Source: Mycetocola_A sp015752285 (GTDB lineage: Bacteria > Actinomycetota > Actinomycetes > Actinomycetales > Microbacteriaceae). Taken from it: a stretch of DNA of 64,000 nucleotides. A program made the position numbers and the translations under genes. Below, piece after piece: positions 16,167 through 25,407 of this stretch. Under the pieces are notes generated by a model. The model searched no databases, was not told where the DNA came from, and saw nothing but the letters and a program-made list of their open reading frames with translations. Within the stretch, counting starts at the first letter, position 1; each line of letters starts with the position of its first letter. The stretch covers positions 682,001 to 746,000 of the forward strand of contig NZ_JADOUY010000001.1 of assembly GCF_015752285.1 (NCBI RefSeq). The letters run 5' to 3'.

Positions 16167-17504
16167 ATGAGGATCGGACGCCACACCAGCACTGCCCGAA
16201 GAATCGGTCGCGTCTCCGCCGTGATCGGTACCGTCGCCGTTCTCGTCGGGGTCGCCGGCTGCAGCGGCACCCAACAGGGCGCGACGACGCTCGACAAGGA
16301 TGCCGATGTCACCATCACGATGTGGAGCGGTCAAACCGACGACGCCCAGAAGATCCTGGAGAAGCTCGCCAGCGAGTTCGAGAAGGACAACCCCAACGTG
16401 ACGATCGACCTGTCACCGGGAGCGTCGTCGACCGAGGACCTGCTCCAGAAGCTCTCAGCGGGATTCGCCGGCGGCTCGTATCCGGACATCTCGTACGCCT
16501 TCGGATCCTGGGCCAGCCAGCTGGAGAAGTCGAACCGCACCCTCGATATCACCGACCAGGTCGCTGAACCCGACGTGAAGTGGGACGAGTTCTCCGACGC
16601 CGCCCGCAAGACAGTGCAGCCGACAGGGGAGAAGACGATCGGATTCCCCGCCATCGTCGACAACCTCTCGCTCATCTACAACAAGACGGTTTTCGACGCG
16701 GCGGGTGTCGAGTACCCCACAGACGACTGGTCATGGGACGACTTCCGTGACGCCGCCGCCGAACTGACGGATGCCTCAACGAATACGTACGGATACGCCT
16801 ATTCCGTCTCCGGATCGGAGGAGACCACCTGGCAGTTCTGGCCGCACCTCTGGCAGAACGGCGGCGCGATCCTCAGCGACGATGAGAAGACGGCGGAGTT
16901 CGCCTCGGATGCCGGAGTCGAGGCGCTCACATTCCTCCAGGGCATGGCCGTGGATGACCAGAGCATCTACCTCGACCAGACCGACACGAAGTTCGCGCAA
17001 CTGTTCGCCACCGACCGCATCGCCATGATGACGTCGGGCCCGTGGCAGCTGTACGACCTCAATACCGCCGGAACGGACTACGGGGTCACCGTTCTCCCCG
17101 GAACCGATGGCGACCACACGACGGTCTCCGGCCCGGACATCTGGGCGCTGTTCGACCACAAGGACAAGAACCGCGAGTACTGGTCGTACGAGTTCACGAA
17201 GTGGCTGACCTCGGCCGAGCAGGATGAACGCTGGAACGTCGAGGTCGGCAACCTTCCGATCCGGTCGTCCTCCGCCGATTCCGAGGCATTCGCCGCACAG
17301 GTCGAGAACTACCCTGGACTCGACATCATGGCCGCGAACAACGCCAACGCGAAGCAGGCCCGTCCGACCGTCTCGGGCTACGTCGGCCTGTCCGAGGCGA
17401 TCGCCAACGCCATCGCCGAAGTGCTCCAGGGCCAGGGTGAACCGAAGGCTGCGCTTGAAGAAGCGGCCGAACGGGCCAACACCGCACTGAGCGAGAACGA
17501 GTGA
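16167..17504 (+). CDS. Sugar ABC transporter substrate-binding lipoprotein
   Basis: 445 residues. The signal peptide ends in a lipobox (VGVAGC), so the mature protein is lipid-anchored outside the membrane. The body is a family 1 extracellular solute-binding protein (VTITMWSG, FEKDNPNVTIDL, MMTSGPWQL). GAAGGAAC precedes the ATG. The stop overlaps the next permease start (GTGA), placing it at the head of the importer genes. The substrate is probably the oligosaccharide handled by the GH4 enzyme upstream. Confidence 0.93.
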   Translation: MRIGRHTSTARRIGRVSAVIGTVAVLVGVAGCSGTQQGATTLDKDADVTITMWSGQTDDAQKILEKLASEFEKDNPNVTIDLSPGASSTEDLLQKLSAGFAGGSYPDISYAFGSWASQLEKSNRTLDITDQVAEPDVKWDEFSDAARKTVQPTGEKTIGFPAIVDNLSLIYNKTVFDAAGVEYPTDDWSWDDFRDAAAELTDASTNTYGYAYSVSGSEETTWQFWPHLWQNGGAILSDDEKTAEFASDAGVEALTFLQGMAVDDQSIYLDQTDTKFAQLFATDRIAMMTSGPWQLYDLNTAGTDYGVTVLPGTDGDHTTVSGPDIWALFDHKDKNREYWSYEFTKWLTSAEQDERWNVEVGNLPIRSSSADSEAFAAQVENYPGLDIMAANNANAKQARPTVSGYVGLSEAIANAIAEVLQGQGEPKAALEEAAERANTALSENE

Positions 17505-18487
17505 CCGCCTCCCCGTCCACCAGTAACGGCAGTCGCGGGCGCGCCGGCAAGACCGGCGCGCCCGCGCTGACGTTCACGGTTCCGACCGCCCAGCGGGTCG
17601 AGGCCAGACGACGGGCCGGGCTGCGGAGCGCCCGTGACGGCTGGAGCTTTGTCGGGCCGGCGACCCTCATCATTCTGGGCCTGTCGATTTTTCCGGCGAT
17701 CTGGGCATTCATCCTCTCGCTGCAGAAGTGGGACGGCTTCAGCGACCCGGCGTTCGTCGGAACGGCGAACTACGAGCGGCTGGTGACCGACGACCAGTTC
17801 TTCGACGCGATCAGCCACACCGGCCTGTACACGATCCTGTTCGTGCCCATGTCGGTGCTCGGTGGCTTGTTCCTCGCGGTCGCGCTGAATCGCAACATCC
17901 GCCTGATCGGGCTGTACCGCACCGCGATCTTCGTGCCGTTCGTGGCATCCGCCGCCGCCACCGGCATCCTCTCCACCTACCTCTTCAACCCGCAGTACGG
18001 GATCGTGAACAACGTGCTCCGGCTGCTTGGCCTGCCCCAGCAGGGCTGGCTCGAAGACCCGGACCAGGCGATGGTCGTCATCGCGATCATGTCGCTGTGG
18101 GGACAGGCCGCGTTCACCACGGTGATCTACCTCGCTGCGTTGCAGGACATTCCCGGCGAGCTCCTCGAGGCGGCGCGCATCGACGGAGCCAACCGCTGGC
18201 AGGCTTTCTGGCAGGTGGTCTGGCCTCAGCTGTCTCCCGTCACCGTGTTCGTCACGATCTGGCAGGTCATCGGCGCCATCCAGCTGTTCGACCTCGTCTA
18301 CACGACGACACGCGGCGGGCCGCTCGATTCGACGAAGACGATCGTCTACTTCCTCTGGGAGCGCGCCTTCCGCGGGCTCGAATTCGGCTATGGCTCGGCT
18401 GTCGCGTACGCCCTCTTCGCCATCACCCTCGCGATCACCCTTTTCGTCGTCGTGTACGCGCGCCGCCGCAACCTGGAGGCCTTCTGA
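17501..18487 (+). CDS. Sugar ABC transporter permease, MalF-like
   Basis: 328 residues, six predicted membrane helices after a cytoplasmic N-terminal tail. The EAA loop reads EAARIDGANRWQAFW in the second half. The GTG start overlaps the TGA of the binding-protein gene and the TGA at the end overlaps the next permease ATG, so all three importer genes are translationally coupled. No ATPase gene is in the cluster. Confidence 0.93.
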   Translation: MTASPSTSNGSRGRAGKTGAPALTFTVPTAQRVEARRRAGLRSARDGWSFVGPATLIILGLSIFPAIWAFILSLQKWDGFSDPAFVGTANYERLVTDDQFFDAISHTGLYTILFVPMSVLGGLFLAVALNRNIRLIGLYRTAIFVPFVASAAATGILSTYLFNPQYGIVNNVLRLLGLPQQGWLEDPDQAMVVIAIMSLWGQAAFTTVIYLAALQDIPGELLEAARIDGANRWQAFWQVVWPQLSPVTVFVTIWQVIGAIQLFDLVYTTTRGGPLDSTKTIVYFLWERAFRGLEFGYGSAVAYALFAITLAITLFVVVYARRRNLEAF

Positions 18488-19365
18488 TGAGCACATCACT
18501 GCTGAAGCCGGCGGTTCCGCTCACCACGTCGCTGACGTCGACGAAGAAGCGCCGCAGCGGGTTCAGCGGCTGGCACTTCTTCCTGGCTCCAGTCGCCCTT
18601 CTGTTCCTGCTGCCGTTCGCACAGATGTTCCTCGCCGCGCTGTCACCGGCAGACGAACTCGTGAGCTTCCCGCCGCCGTTCATCCCGTCGCGCCTCACCC
18701 TCGAAGGATTCGTCGGGTTGTTCGCCGACTCGAACATCCTGCTCTGGCTCGGCAACACCGTGATCGTCTCGAGCGTCGCCATCGTGTCGCACATCGTGTT
18801 GTGCTCGATGGCCGGGTACGGCTTCGCCCGGTTGAAGTTCGCCGGCCGCAACCTCGGCTTCTTCCTCATCATCGGCACGATCATGATCCCCACGCAGCTG
18901 CTGATGATCCCCACGTACATCCTGTTCTCCCGGCTCGGCCTCATCGACGGCCTCGGGGCGGCGATCGTGCCGTGGCTGGCATCCGCGTTCGGGATCTTCC
19001 TGATGCGCCAGTTCTTCCTCTCCCTCCCCGCCGAACTCGAAGAAGCGGCCACGATCGACGGCTGCACCAAGTGGCAGGTGTTCTTCCGGATCGTGCTGCC
19101 GCTTGCCAAACCGGCTATCGCGACGCTGGCGATCTTCACCCTCCTGAGTTCGTGGAACGACCTGGTCTGGCCGCTCATCGCCATCAACAATGAGGATGCT
19201 TTCACCCTGCAGCTCGGTATCGCGAACTTCCAGGGCACCCGCCGCACCCAGTGGAGCCTCCTCATGGCCGGCAACGTCATCGCCACCCTTCCGCTCATTC
19301 TCTTCTTCCTCATCGCCCAGCGGCAGTTCATCGCGACGATGACGTTCTCGGGGCTGAAGGGGTGA
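18487..19365 (+). CDS. Sugar ABC transporter permease, MalG-like
   Basis: 292 residues with six membrane segments and the EAA motif EEAATIDGCTKWQVFF. The ATG at 18487 overlaps the preceding stop (TGATG); the longer frame back to 17728 overlaps the MalF-like gene and was rejected. It pairs with the MalF-like protein to form the pore of the DeoR-cluster importer. Confidence 0.93.
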   Translation: MSTSLLKPAVPLTTSLTSTKKRRSGFSGWHFFLAPVALLFLLPFAQMFLAALSPADELVSFPPPFIPSRLTLEGFVGLFADSNILLWLGNTVIVSSVAIVSHIVLCSMAGYGFARLKFAGRNLGFFLIIGTIMIPTQLLMIPTYILFSRLGLIDGLGAAIVPWLASAFGIFLMRQFFLSLPAELEEAATIDGCTKWQVFFRIVLPLAKPAIATLAIFTLLSSWNDLVWPLIAINNEDAFTLQLGIANFQGTRRTQWSLLMAGNVIATLPLILFFLIAQRQFIATMTFSGLKG

Positions 19366-19379
19366 CCGGGGGAGAACGG

Positions 19380-20390
19380 ATGCGCACGGCCCGGCCGGCC
19401 GGGAACGGGCGCGTCGACGTGCTCGTGGTGGGGGACGCGAACCCCGACCTCGTGCTCCGCGGCGATGTCGTTCCGCGGTTCGGTCAGGCCGAGCAGCTGC
19501 TCGACACCGCGAACCTCGTGATGGGCGGCAGCGCGACGATCGCGGCGTGCGGGCTGGCGCGGCTGGGGGTGACGACGGCGGTGGCCGCCGTGGTCGGTGA
19601 CGACAGCTTCGGCCGGTTCACCGTCGGCCTCCTCCGCGATGCCGGTCTCGACGTCTCCGCTATCCGGCTCGACCCGGAGACGCCGACCGGGCTGTCGGTC
19701 ATCCTCTCGACAGCGGGCGACCGGTCGATCCTCACCCTCCCGGGCACGATCCCGCTGCTCACCGCGGCTGAGGTGGATGCGGCAATCGTCCGACTGCGCC
19801 CGAGGCACGTTCACATCGCGTCCTACTTCCTGCAGCCGGATCTTGCCGCCGAACTCCCGACGGTGCTGGCGCGGATCCGTGACTCAGGAGCATCGGTCAG
19901 TCTCGACACCAATTGGGACCCGGCCGAACGATGGGACGGCCTCGTCGACGTCCTTCCGCTCGTCGATGTGCTGCTTCCGAACACGGAGGAGCTCGTCGCG
20001 ATCGCCGCGGCTCTGCCCGACCTCAAGGCTGCACCGACCGGTGATCCGATCGCCGATGCTGCCGCGCGCATCTGTCAGCTCGGACCCGTCGTCGTCGTCA
20101 AGGCGGGCAAGGCCGGTGGCCGCTCGTTCGCACCGGACGGTGTGGCATCCGCCGCCCCCGGTCTCGCTCTCGACGTCGTCGACACCACCGGTGCCGGCGA
20201 CAGTTTCGACGCCGGATACCTGGCCGCCGTCATCGCCGACGTCACGGATGAGGAGGAACGGTTACGCTGGGCGGCGGTCGCCGGTTCGCTGTCGACCCGC
20301 GCGGCCGGCGGCACCTCGGCGCAGGCCACACGCGCAGAGCTCGATGAGCACCTCAGCGGCACCGACGCCCGCAGCTTCGCCCGGCAGTGA
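19380..20390 (+). CDS. PfkB-family carbohydrate kinase
   Basis: 336 residues of the ribokinase/PfkB fold. The N-terminal motif VMGGSATIAACGLARLG and the C-terminal ATP/anion-hole motif DTTGAGDSFDAGYLAAV, with the catalytic Asp in GAGDS, are both present. The family phosphorylates sugars, nucleosides or sugar phosphates. I chose the ATG at 19380 because GGGGGAG lies 6 bases upstream; a GTG at 19362 overlapping the permease stop is an alternative. With the AgaS-like isomerase it may phosphorylate the imported or released monosaccharide, or act on tagatose-6-phosphate; which is not decidable here. Confidence 0.88.
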   Translation: MRTARPAGNGRVDVLVVGDANPDLVLRGDVVPRFGQAEQLLDTANLVMGGSATIAACGLARLGVTTAVAAVVGDDSFGRFTVGLLRDAGLDVSAIRLDPETPTGLSVILSTAGDRSILTLPGTIPLLTAAEVDAAIVRLRPRHVHIASYFLQPDLAAELPTVLARIRDSGASVSLDTNWDPAERWDGLVDVLPLVDVLLPNTEELVAIAAALPDLKAAPTGDPIADAAARICQLGPVVVVKAGKAGGRSFAPDGVASAAPGLALDVVDTTGAGDSFDAGYLAAVIADVTDEEERLRWAAVAGSLSTRAAGGTSAQATRAELDEHLSGTDARSFARQ

Positions 20391-20417
20391 CCGGATGCCA
20401 CAACGACAGGAGACCCG

Positions 20418-22121
20418 ATGGGGCACGCTGGTAGATCATCGAGCCGGGCGCGGCGAGCCTGTGCCGTCGTCCTCGTCGCGGTCGGACTCGTGACCGCCTG
20501 CGCGAGCCCGGAGCCTTCCGCACCACCCACGCCTCCCGCGCCGAACTCCGACGGGCCGGCATTCGACTTCCTCGACGCCGGGGACGGGGTCGAAATCCGC
20601 GACGGCGACGACTGGAGCATGCCCTCGTCGTCACGGCCGGCCGCGAATTCCGGGTTCTTCTCGGAGGAGGCGTCAGCAGACGACCACGTGTTCACCCGCT
20701 CGGTCGACCTGAGCTGGCGGCAGATCCAGCCGAGCGACGGTGATCTCGACCGGACGGCATCCGGGAAGGCGCAGGGGATGGCCTTCGATTCGCTCGACGA
20801 CCAGTTGGCCGGCCCCGACCGGTTCTGGATGCGCATCTTCGCCAGCGGAGAGAGCTGGGCACCGGAGTGGGTGGCCGAGGACTGCGGAGTCGCGACATAC
20901 GGCCCCGATTACGACGGTGAGCGGCATCTGCCGATCTGGGACGAGTGCGTCTGGGGTCACCTCCTCGACACGTACAAGCGCGTGTTCGTCGACGGTGGAC
21001 TCGCGGCCGACCCGCGGCTCGCGTTCGTCTACGTGCCAGGCGCATTCACCTGGGCCGAATACGACTACGAGATGGTCACGGCGGCCGTCGATGCCGGCGA
21101 CCTCGACATGGAGACCTACCTGGCCTGGTACGACCATGCCTGGACCGATCTCGCCGACCTGTTCGGTGAGCACACGAACAAGCTCGTCTTCACGGGGGAG
21201 GACTACCCATTCGGTCCGTTCGGCGCAGACGACGACCTCCTCACGGCGCAGGCCGTCGACGCGGGTCTCGGCATCCGGAACGGGATCACCGAGATGTTCA
21301 ACTTCCACCTCAGCGAAGCGCCCGCCTACGGTTCCCACATCCTGCCGAACGGCCATCTCTCTCTCGATGACACTCTCCTCGTGCACGACGGCAGCCGCAT
21401 CGTCGCCACCGAGAACGAGTGCTACAACGACTGCGGGTACGAGACCGACGATCCGTACTACGCCGTTCGGCAGTCGAACCTCAAGGCACTGCAGCTGCGC
21501 ACCAACTGGATCTACGTCGTTCCTGAGCCGTCGTACTTCGCCGAGTACCCGGAACACTGGGACTGGGTGCGGTTGTCGATGGGCGCGACAGCGGAGACAT
21601 CGACGGATGCCTGGGCAGCGCTGCGTGATGCTGAGGACACCTACTGGGCGGGGGATGAGGCTGGACCGTTCGAATCCTGGGCCTCACGCCCGTGGGTGCG
21701 CAACCTGGAACGCTGGCTCGTGCAGGTCGACGAGCCGGGTTCGGTGGCTCACCGGTCGGATGCCGACGTGCATGCTGACGTGTTCGACGCCGACAACGGG
21801 ACCGCTCATGAAGGGCTGACGACGGATGTCACCGGTGGCGACACCGGGTTCGCGTTCGAGTTGGATCCGCGTTTCGCGGCGGCATCCGGAACCTGTGTGG
21901 TGAAGGTGACCTATCTCGATGCAGGTAACGGCGGGTTCACCGTCGATGTCGGCGACTGGTCGTCTCCGCTGGTGGAGCGCACCGGCGACGGGGAGTGGAA
22001 GACCGCGACGGTCGCTGTGCCTCCCGGAGCTCTCGCAGACGACCCGGCGTTCCGGATCTCGCTCGCGCCGGATACCGACGACCTCACAGCCCGATTCGTG
22101 CGGGTGGTCGACGCCGAATGA
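20418..22121 (+). CDS. Secreted lipoprotein, possible glycoside hydrolase of unknown family
   Basis: 567 residues. The signal peptide ends with the lipobox LVTAC, followed by a Pro-rich linker. The central 400 residues are rich in aromatic and acidic residues with TIM-barrel-like strands (FWMRIFASGESWAPEWV, LAFVYVPGAFTWAEYDYE, NKLVFTGEDYPFG), like GH42/GH35-type or DUF-type glycosidases; Glu in AEYDYE and TGEDY are candidate catalytic residues. The last 130 residues look like a beta-sandwich (TGFAFELDP, GGFTVDVGDWSS), perhaps sugar-binding. I do not recognise a family. It follows the kinase gene and its stop overlaps the MFS gene start, so it probably cleaves a polymer outside the cell for this cluster. 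Confidence 0.65.
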   Translation: MGHAGRSSSRARRACAVVLVAVGLVTACASPEPSAPPTPPAPNSDGPAFDFLDAGDGVEIRDGDDWSMPSSSRPAANSGFFSEEASADDHVFTRSVDLSWRQIQPSDGDLDRTASGKAQGMAFDSLDDQLAGPDRFWMRIFASGESWAPEWVAEDCGVATYGPDYDGERHLPIWDECVWGHLLDTYKRVFVDGGLAADPRLAFVYVPGAFTWAEYDYEMVTAAVDAGDLDMETYLAWYDHAWTDLADLFGEHTNKLVFTGEDYPFGPFGADDDLLTAQAVDAGLGIRNGITEMFNFHLSEAPAYGSHILPNGHLSLDDTLLVHDGSRIVATENECYNDCGYETDDPYYAVRQSNLKALQLRTNWIYVVPEPSYFAEYPEHWDWVRLSMGATAETSTDAWAALRDAEDTYWAGDEAGPFESWASRPWVRNLERWLVQVDEPGSVAHRSDADVHADVFDADNGTAHEGLTTDVTGGDTGFAFELDPRFAAASGTCVVKVTYLDAGNGGFTVDVGDWSSPLVERTGDGEWKTATVAVPPGALADDPAFRISLAPDTDDLTARFVRVVDAE

Positions 22122-23302
22122 CCCGGCCGGCCGCGGCGCCGCGGCAATCGGAGCGGCTGCCGGTCGTCCCCCTGACCGCTCTGGCCCTGGCGGTGTTCGT
22201 CAGCGTGACCACGGAGTTTCTGCCGACCGCTGTGCTGACACCGATGGCGCGTGACCTGCGTGTGGATCCCGCAGCGCTGCCGCTCCTCGTCACCGTTTTC
22301 GCCGTCGCCGTCGTCGCGCTCACCCCGCTCCTCGTGCGGCTGACCCTGCGCGTCGAGCGGCGTCGGTTGCTCCTGATCGCTCTGGCCGTGATGGCCGTTG
22401 CCAACCTCGGTGCCGCGTTCGCCAGCGGGATGCCGCTCATCGTCGTCGCGCGCGTTCTCGCCGGGGCGGCGCACGGCCTCTTCTGGGCTGTGACCGGAAG
22501 CTACACCGCCCAGCTCGTTCCAGGCAACCGATTGGCGCAGGCCGTGGCGATCACCGGGGGTGGCGTGAGTGCGGCATTCGTCCTCGGCGTACCGGCCGGC
22601 GCGGCGCTCGCCGACGCATTCGGGTGGAGAATGCCGTTCGTCGTCGTCGCGGCCGCGTTGGTGATCGCCGTCATTCTGCTCCGGTTGGTACTGCCGGAAG
22701 TGCCGGCCGACTCCCGGCGTTCGACTGAGCGGAAGCAGCGCGACCGTGACCCGTCCACCGTGCGGGTCCTCGCTCTCTGCGGCATCGTCATCCTCGTGAT
22801 GGGGTCGCAGTACGCGCTGTTCTCGCTGATCAGCCCGTACCTGCTGGATGTCGTCGGGCTGTCCCCCGGAGCCCTCCCGGGCGTTCTGGTCGTCTATGGA
22901 GGGGTGGGGATCGCCGGTCTCGTCGGTGCCGGGTGGGCGGGTTCTCGATGGCCGACGGCAACCCCTGTCGTGCTCGTCGCCGGTCTTGCGGCCGGCGTCT
23001 TCCTGCTCGCCGTGGCCGAGGGAAATCCGGTTCTCGGCGTCGCCGGCGTCGCCGTGTGGGGGATCGCCTTCGGCGGGGTGCCGGCGATCCTGCAGTTCTC
23101 GGTGCTCGCCGCTGCGTCCACGGATCTTCGCCCGCGGGCATCCGCCTGGCTGACCAGTACGTTCAATGCGGCGATCGGGGGAGGAGCGCTTGTCGGTGCG
23201 GGGCTCACCTCGACCGTGGGGCTCGAGTTTCTGGCCTGGGCGGCGTTGCCGGGACTTGCGCTCGCCGTGGGTGGGCTCGTGGTGATCGGCCGTCGCGCCT
23301 GA
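22118..23302 (+). CDS. MFS transporter, DHA1/AraJ-like
   Basis: 394 residues with about twelve membrane helices. TTEFLPTAVLTPMARDL and VARVLAGAAHGLFWAVTGSY are typical of the DHA1 (AraJ/PbuE-like) drug and sugar exporters. The ATG overlaps the TGA of the lipoprotein gene (ATGA), and the frame upstream of it belongs to that gene. In this setting it may export a sugar or derivative to relieve overload, which is inference. A hairpin follows the stop. Confidence 0.85.
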   Translation: MTRPAAAPRQSERLPVVPLTALALAVFVSVTTEFLPTAVLTPMARDLRVDPAALPLLVTVFAVAVVALTPLLVRLTLRVERRRLLLIALAVMAVANLGAAFASGMPLIVVARVLAGAAHGLFWAVTGSYTAQLVPGNRLAQAVAITGGGVSAAFVLGVPAGAALADAFGWRMPFVVVAAALVIAVILLRLVLPEVPADSRRSTERKQRDRDPSTVRVLALCGIVILVMGSQYALFSLISPYLLDVVGLSPGALPGVLVVYGGVGIAGLVGAGWAGSRWPTATPVVLVAGLAAGVFLLAVAEGNPVLGVAGVAVWGIAFGGVPAILQFSVLAAASTDLRPRASAWLTSTFNAAIGGGALVGAGLTSTVGLEFLAWAALPGLALAVGGLVVIGRRA

Positions 23303-23322
23303 CGGCTCCCGCGAGCTTCGAG

Positions 23323-23371
23323 CGGGCCCGAATTGCTGCTCCTGCGGGTCGCGAGCAGCGCTCTGGGCCCG
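23323..23371 (+). terminator. Stem-loop after the DeoR-regulated cluster
   Basis: CGGGCCC (23323-23329) and GCTGCTC (23335-23341) pair with GAGCAGC (23353-23359) and GGGCCCG (23365-23371), giving two 7-bp stems separated by a symmetric 5x5 internal loop. No T-run follows. It is placed between the MFS stop and the next promoter, so it probably ends the operon. Confidence 0.5.
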
Positions 23372-23414
23372 TTCGGCCGGCGATCCGTGCGCGCGCAGTG
23401 GTTTTGCAATCTTG

Positions 23415-23444
23415 TTGACAAAACTAGGTAATGGTGTTTACCTA
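23415..23444 (+). promoter_or_regulatory. Promoter and operator of the alpha-galactoside operon
   Basis: A consensus -35 TTGACA (23415-23420) is followed after 17 bases by TTACCT as a weak -10 at 23438-23443. The inverted repeat TAGGTAA (23425-23431) / TTACCTA (23438-23444) covers the spacer and -10, where a repressor would block polymerase. The ROK protein encoded at 28401-29558 is the obvious candidate. Confidence 0.6.
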
Positions 23445-23493
23445 ACTGTGGCTCGCGGTCGGGCCCTCAACCGGCCCACGAAGGAGGTTCTCG

Positions 23494-24447
23494 ATGTCGA
23501 GAACGATGCTTGAGCGCACGGGCAGTCGCGCCCCTCGCGGCGCGAACGACTCCCGGGTCGTGAGCCCAGGGCCATCGCGGCTCCGGCGTGCAGAGAAGTG
23601 GGCGGCCCTCGTGCTGCTGCTGCCCGCCCTTCTCGGCTTCGTCGTCTTCTACCTCTACCCGACGGTCCGCGGCGTCTGGTATTCGATGACCGACTTCAAC
23701 CTGCTCAACGACCCGACCTTCCTGGGTATGGCGAACTTCGAGGAGCTCGCCGCAGACCCGCAGGTGTGGGATTCCCTACGGATCACCGCGGTGTTCGCTG
23801 TTGTGAACATCGCCATCGTGATGGTGCTCGCCCTCGGCCTCGCCGCGTTCATGCAGCGGTTGAACCTGCGCAACTGGGTCCGTTCGCTGCTGCTGCTGCC
23901 GTGGCTCGTTCCGAACGTGGCGATCGCTCTGATCTGGGGCTGGCTCCTCGACGCGAACGTCGGATACCTGAGCCAGCTTCTCAAATCGGTCGGGATCTCG
24001 GGCGTCTCGTTCTACAACGGTGACGCCGCCCTGGGGATCATCATCGTGATCTCGGTGTGGTCAGGGCTCGGTTACACGGCGCTGCTGCTGTACGCAGGCA
24101 TGCTGCAAGTTCCTAATGAACTGTACGAAGCGGCCGCACTCGACGGTGCCAGTGAGACCCGGATGTTCTTCCGCGTCACCCTGCCCCTGATCCGGCCGGT
24201 GCTCGCCCTCGTTCTCGTTGTGTCGCTCATCGGATCGTTCCAGGTCTTCGACCTGGTGCAGGTCGGCTACGGCAACAACCCGATCCCTGAGGTGAGAGTC
24301 ATCTACTACTACATCTACCAGCAGGCTTTCTCGTTCTACAACATGGGCTACGCCTCAGCCATCGCGATCCTGCTCGTCGTCATCCTCGGCGCGCTGACCG
24401 TCGTTCAGATGCGCCTGATGCGTGCCAACCGATCGGACCTCTCATGA
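23494..24447 (+). CDS. Sugar ABC transporter permease, MalF-like
   Basis: 317 residues with six membrane helices (first at VLLLPALLGFVVFYLY) and the EAA loop YEAAALDGASETRMFF. The ATG has a strong AGGAGG upstream. It is the first gene of a permease-permease-binding protein-GH36 operon. The binding protein follows rather than precedes the permeases, an uncommon order. No ATPase is encoded. Confidence 0.93.
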   Translation: MSRTMLERTGSRAPRGANDSRVVSPGPSRLRRAEKWAALVLLLPALLGFVVFYLYPTVRGVWYSMTDFNLLNDPTFLGMANFEELAADPQVWDSLRITAVFAVVNIAIVMVLALGLAAFMQRLNLRNWVRSLLLLPWLVPNVAIALIWGWLLDANVGYLSQLLKSVGISGVSFYNGDAALGIIIVISVWSGLGYTALLLYAGMLQVPNELYEAAALDGASETRMFFRVTLPLIRPVLALVLVVSLIGSFQVFDLVQVGYGNNPIPEVRVIYYYIYQQAFSFYNMGYASAIAILLVVILGALTVVQMRLMRANRSDLS

Positions 24448-25352
24448 CCACGGCAACTGCAGGCATCCGGAAAAGTGTGCGCTTTCGCCCCGGCAGGACC
24501 GCCGCATGGATCATCATCGCCATCGCGGTGATCGCCACCGTCTTCCCCTTCTACTGGATGGTGCGCACCGCACTCACACCGACGGCGGACCTCGTGCCTC
24601 AGGCCTCGCAGCTCTGGCCGTCCAGCCCGACACTGATCAACTTCCAGCGCGTGCTCGGTCTTGCGAGCATCGAGGAGTCGGTCGCGGCGGGAGGGACCGG
24701 TGCCAGCATCGACTTCATCCGCTACACGATCAACTCGGTGATCTACGCGGGGTCCATCGCCGTAATCCAGACGCTCTCCTGTGCTGCGGCCGCGTACGCG
24801 TTCGCTCGGCTGCGGTTCCCCGGTCGCAACGTGCTCTTCGGAGTGATCCTGGCCGGCCTGATGATCCCCGGAATCTTCACCCTGCTGCCGAACTTCGCCC
24901 TGATGCGCGAACTCGATCTGCTCAACACCATGCTCGGACTCGTCGCCCCTGCGCTGTTGATGAGCCCGTTCACCATCTTCTTCCTCCGCCAGTTCTTCCT
25001 GTCGCTGCCGAGGGACGTGGAGGAAGCGGCAATGCTCGACGGCGTGGGCAGTCTCGGCCGGTTCTGGCGGATCGCCCTGCCACTGAGCCGCGGCCCGATC
25101 GCCACGATGATGCTCATCACCCTCGTCGGCATGTGGAAGGACTACCTCTGGCCGCTCGTTGCAGGCAATTCGGAACTGACCCGGGTGCTCACCGTCGCCC
25201 TCGGAGTGTTCCAGCAGCAGTCCCCGAACACCGCACCCGACTGGACCGGTCTCATGGCCGGGGCGACCCTGTCCGTTCTGCCGGTGCTGCTGATCCTCGT
25301 CTTCCTCGGCAAACAGCTCATCCAGTCACTCAACTTCTCCGGCGGCAAGTAG
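24444..25352 (+). CDS. Sugar ABC transporter permease, MalG-like
   Basis: 302 residues, six membrane segments and the EAA motif EEAAMLDGVGSLGRFW. It overlaps the MalF-like gene by ATGA, so translation is coupled. It forms the importer pore with that protein, working with the lipoprotein encoded next. Confidence 0.93.
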   Translation: MTTATAGIRKSVRFRPGRTAAWIIIAIAVIATVFPFYWMVRTALTPTADLVPQASQLWPSSPTLINFQRVLGLASIEESVAAGGTGASIDFIRYTINSVIYAGSIAVIQTLSCAAAAYAFARLRFPGRNVLFGVILAGLMIPGIFTLLPNFALMRELDLLNTMLGLVAPALLMSPFTIFFLRQFFLSLPRDVEEAAMLDGVGSLGRFWRIALPLSRGPIATMMLITLVGMWKDYLWPLVAGNSELTRVLTVALGVFQQQSPNTAPDWTGLMAGATLSVLPVLLILVFLGKQLIQSLNFSGGK

Positions 25353-25407
25353 GTCTCACCGCCCCTCGCACCTGTTACCAACCATCACTGTGATCGAAAG
25401 GAACGGC

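Noticed and set aside
15104..16318. 404-residue open frame antisense to the AgaS-like gene
   Set aside because: Composition is that of a shadow frame, and the plus-strand SIS motifs are unambiguous.
20673..21557. 294-residue antisense frame within the lipoprotein gene
   Set aside because: No ribosome site or recognisable motif; the plus strand has a signal peptide and coupled neighbours.
23415..23444. TTGACA and nearby repeats considered as part of a mobile-element end
   Set aside because: No transposase, target duplication or second end nearby; the spacing fits an ordinary promoter with operator.
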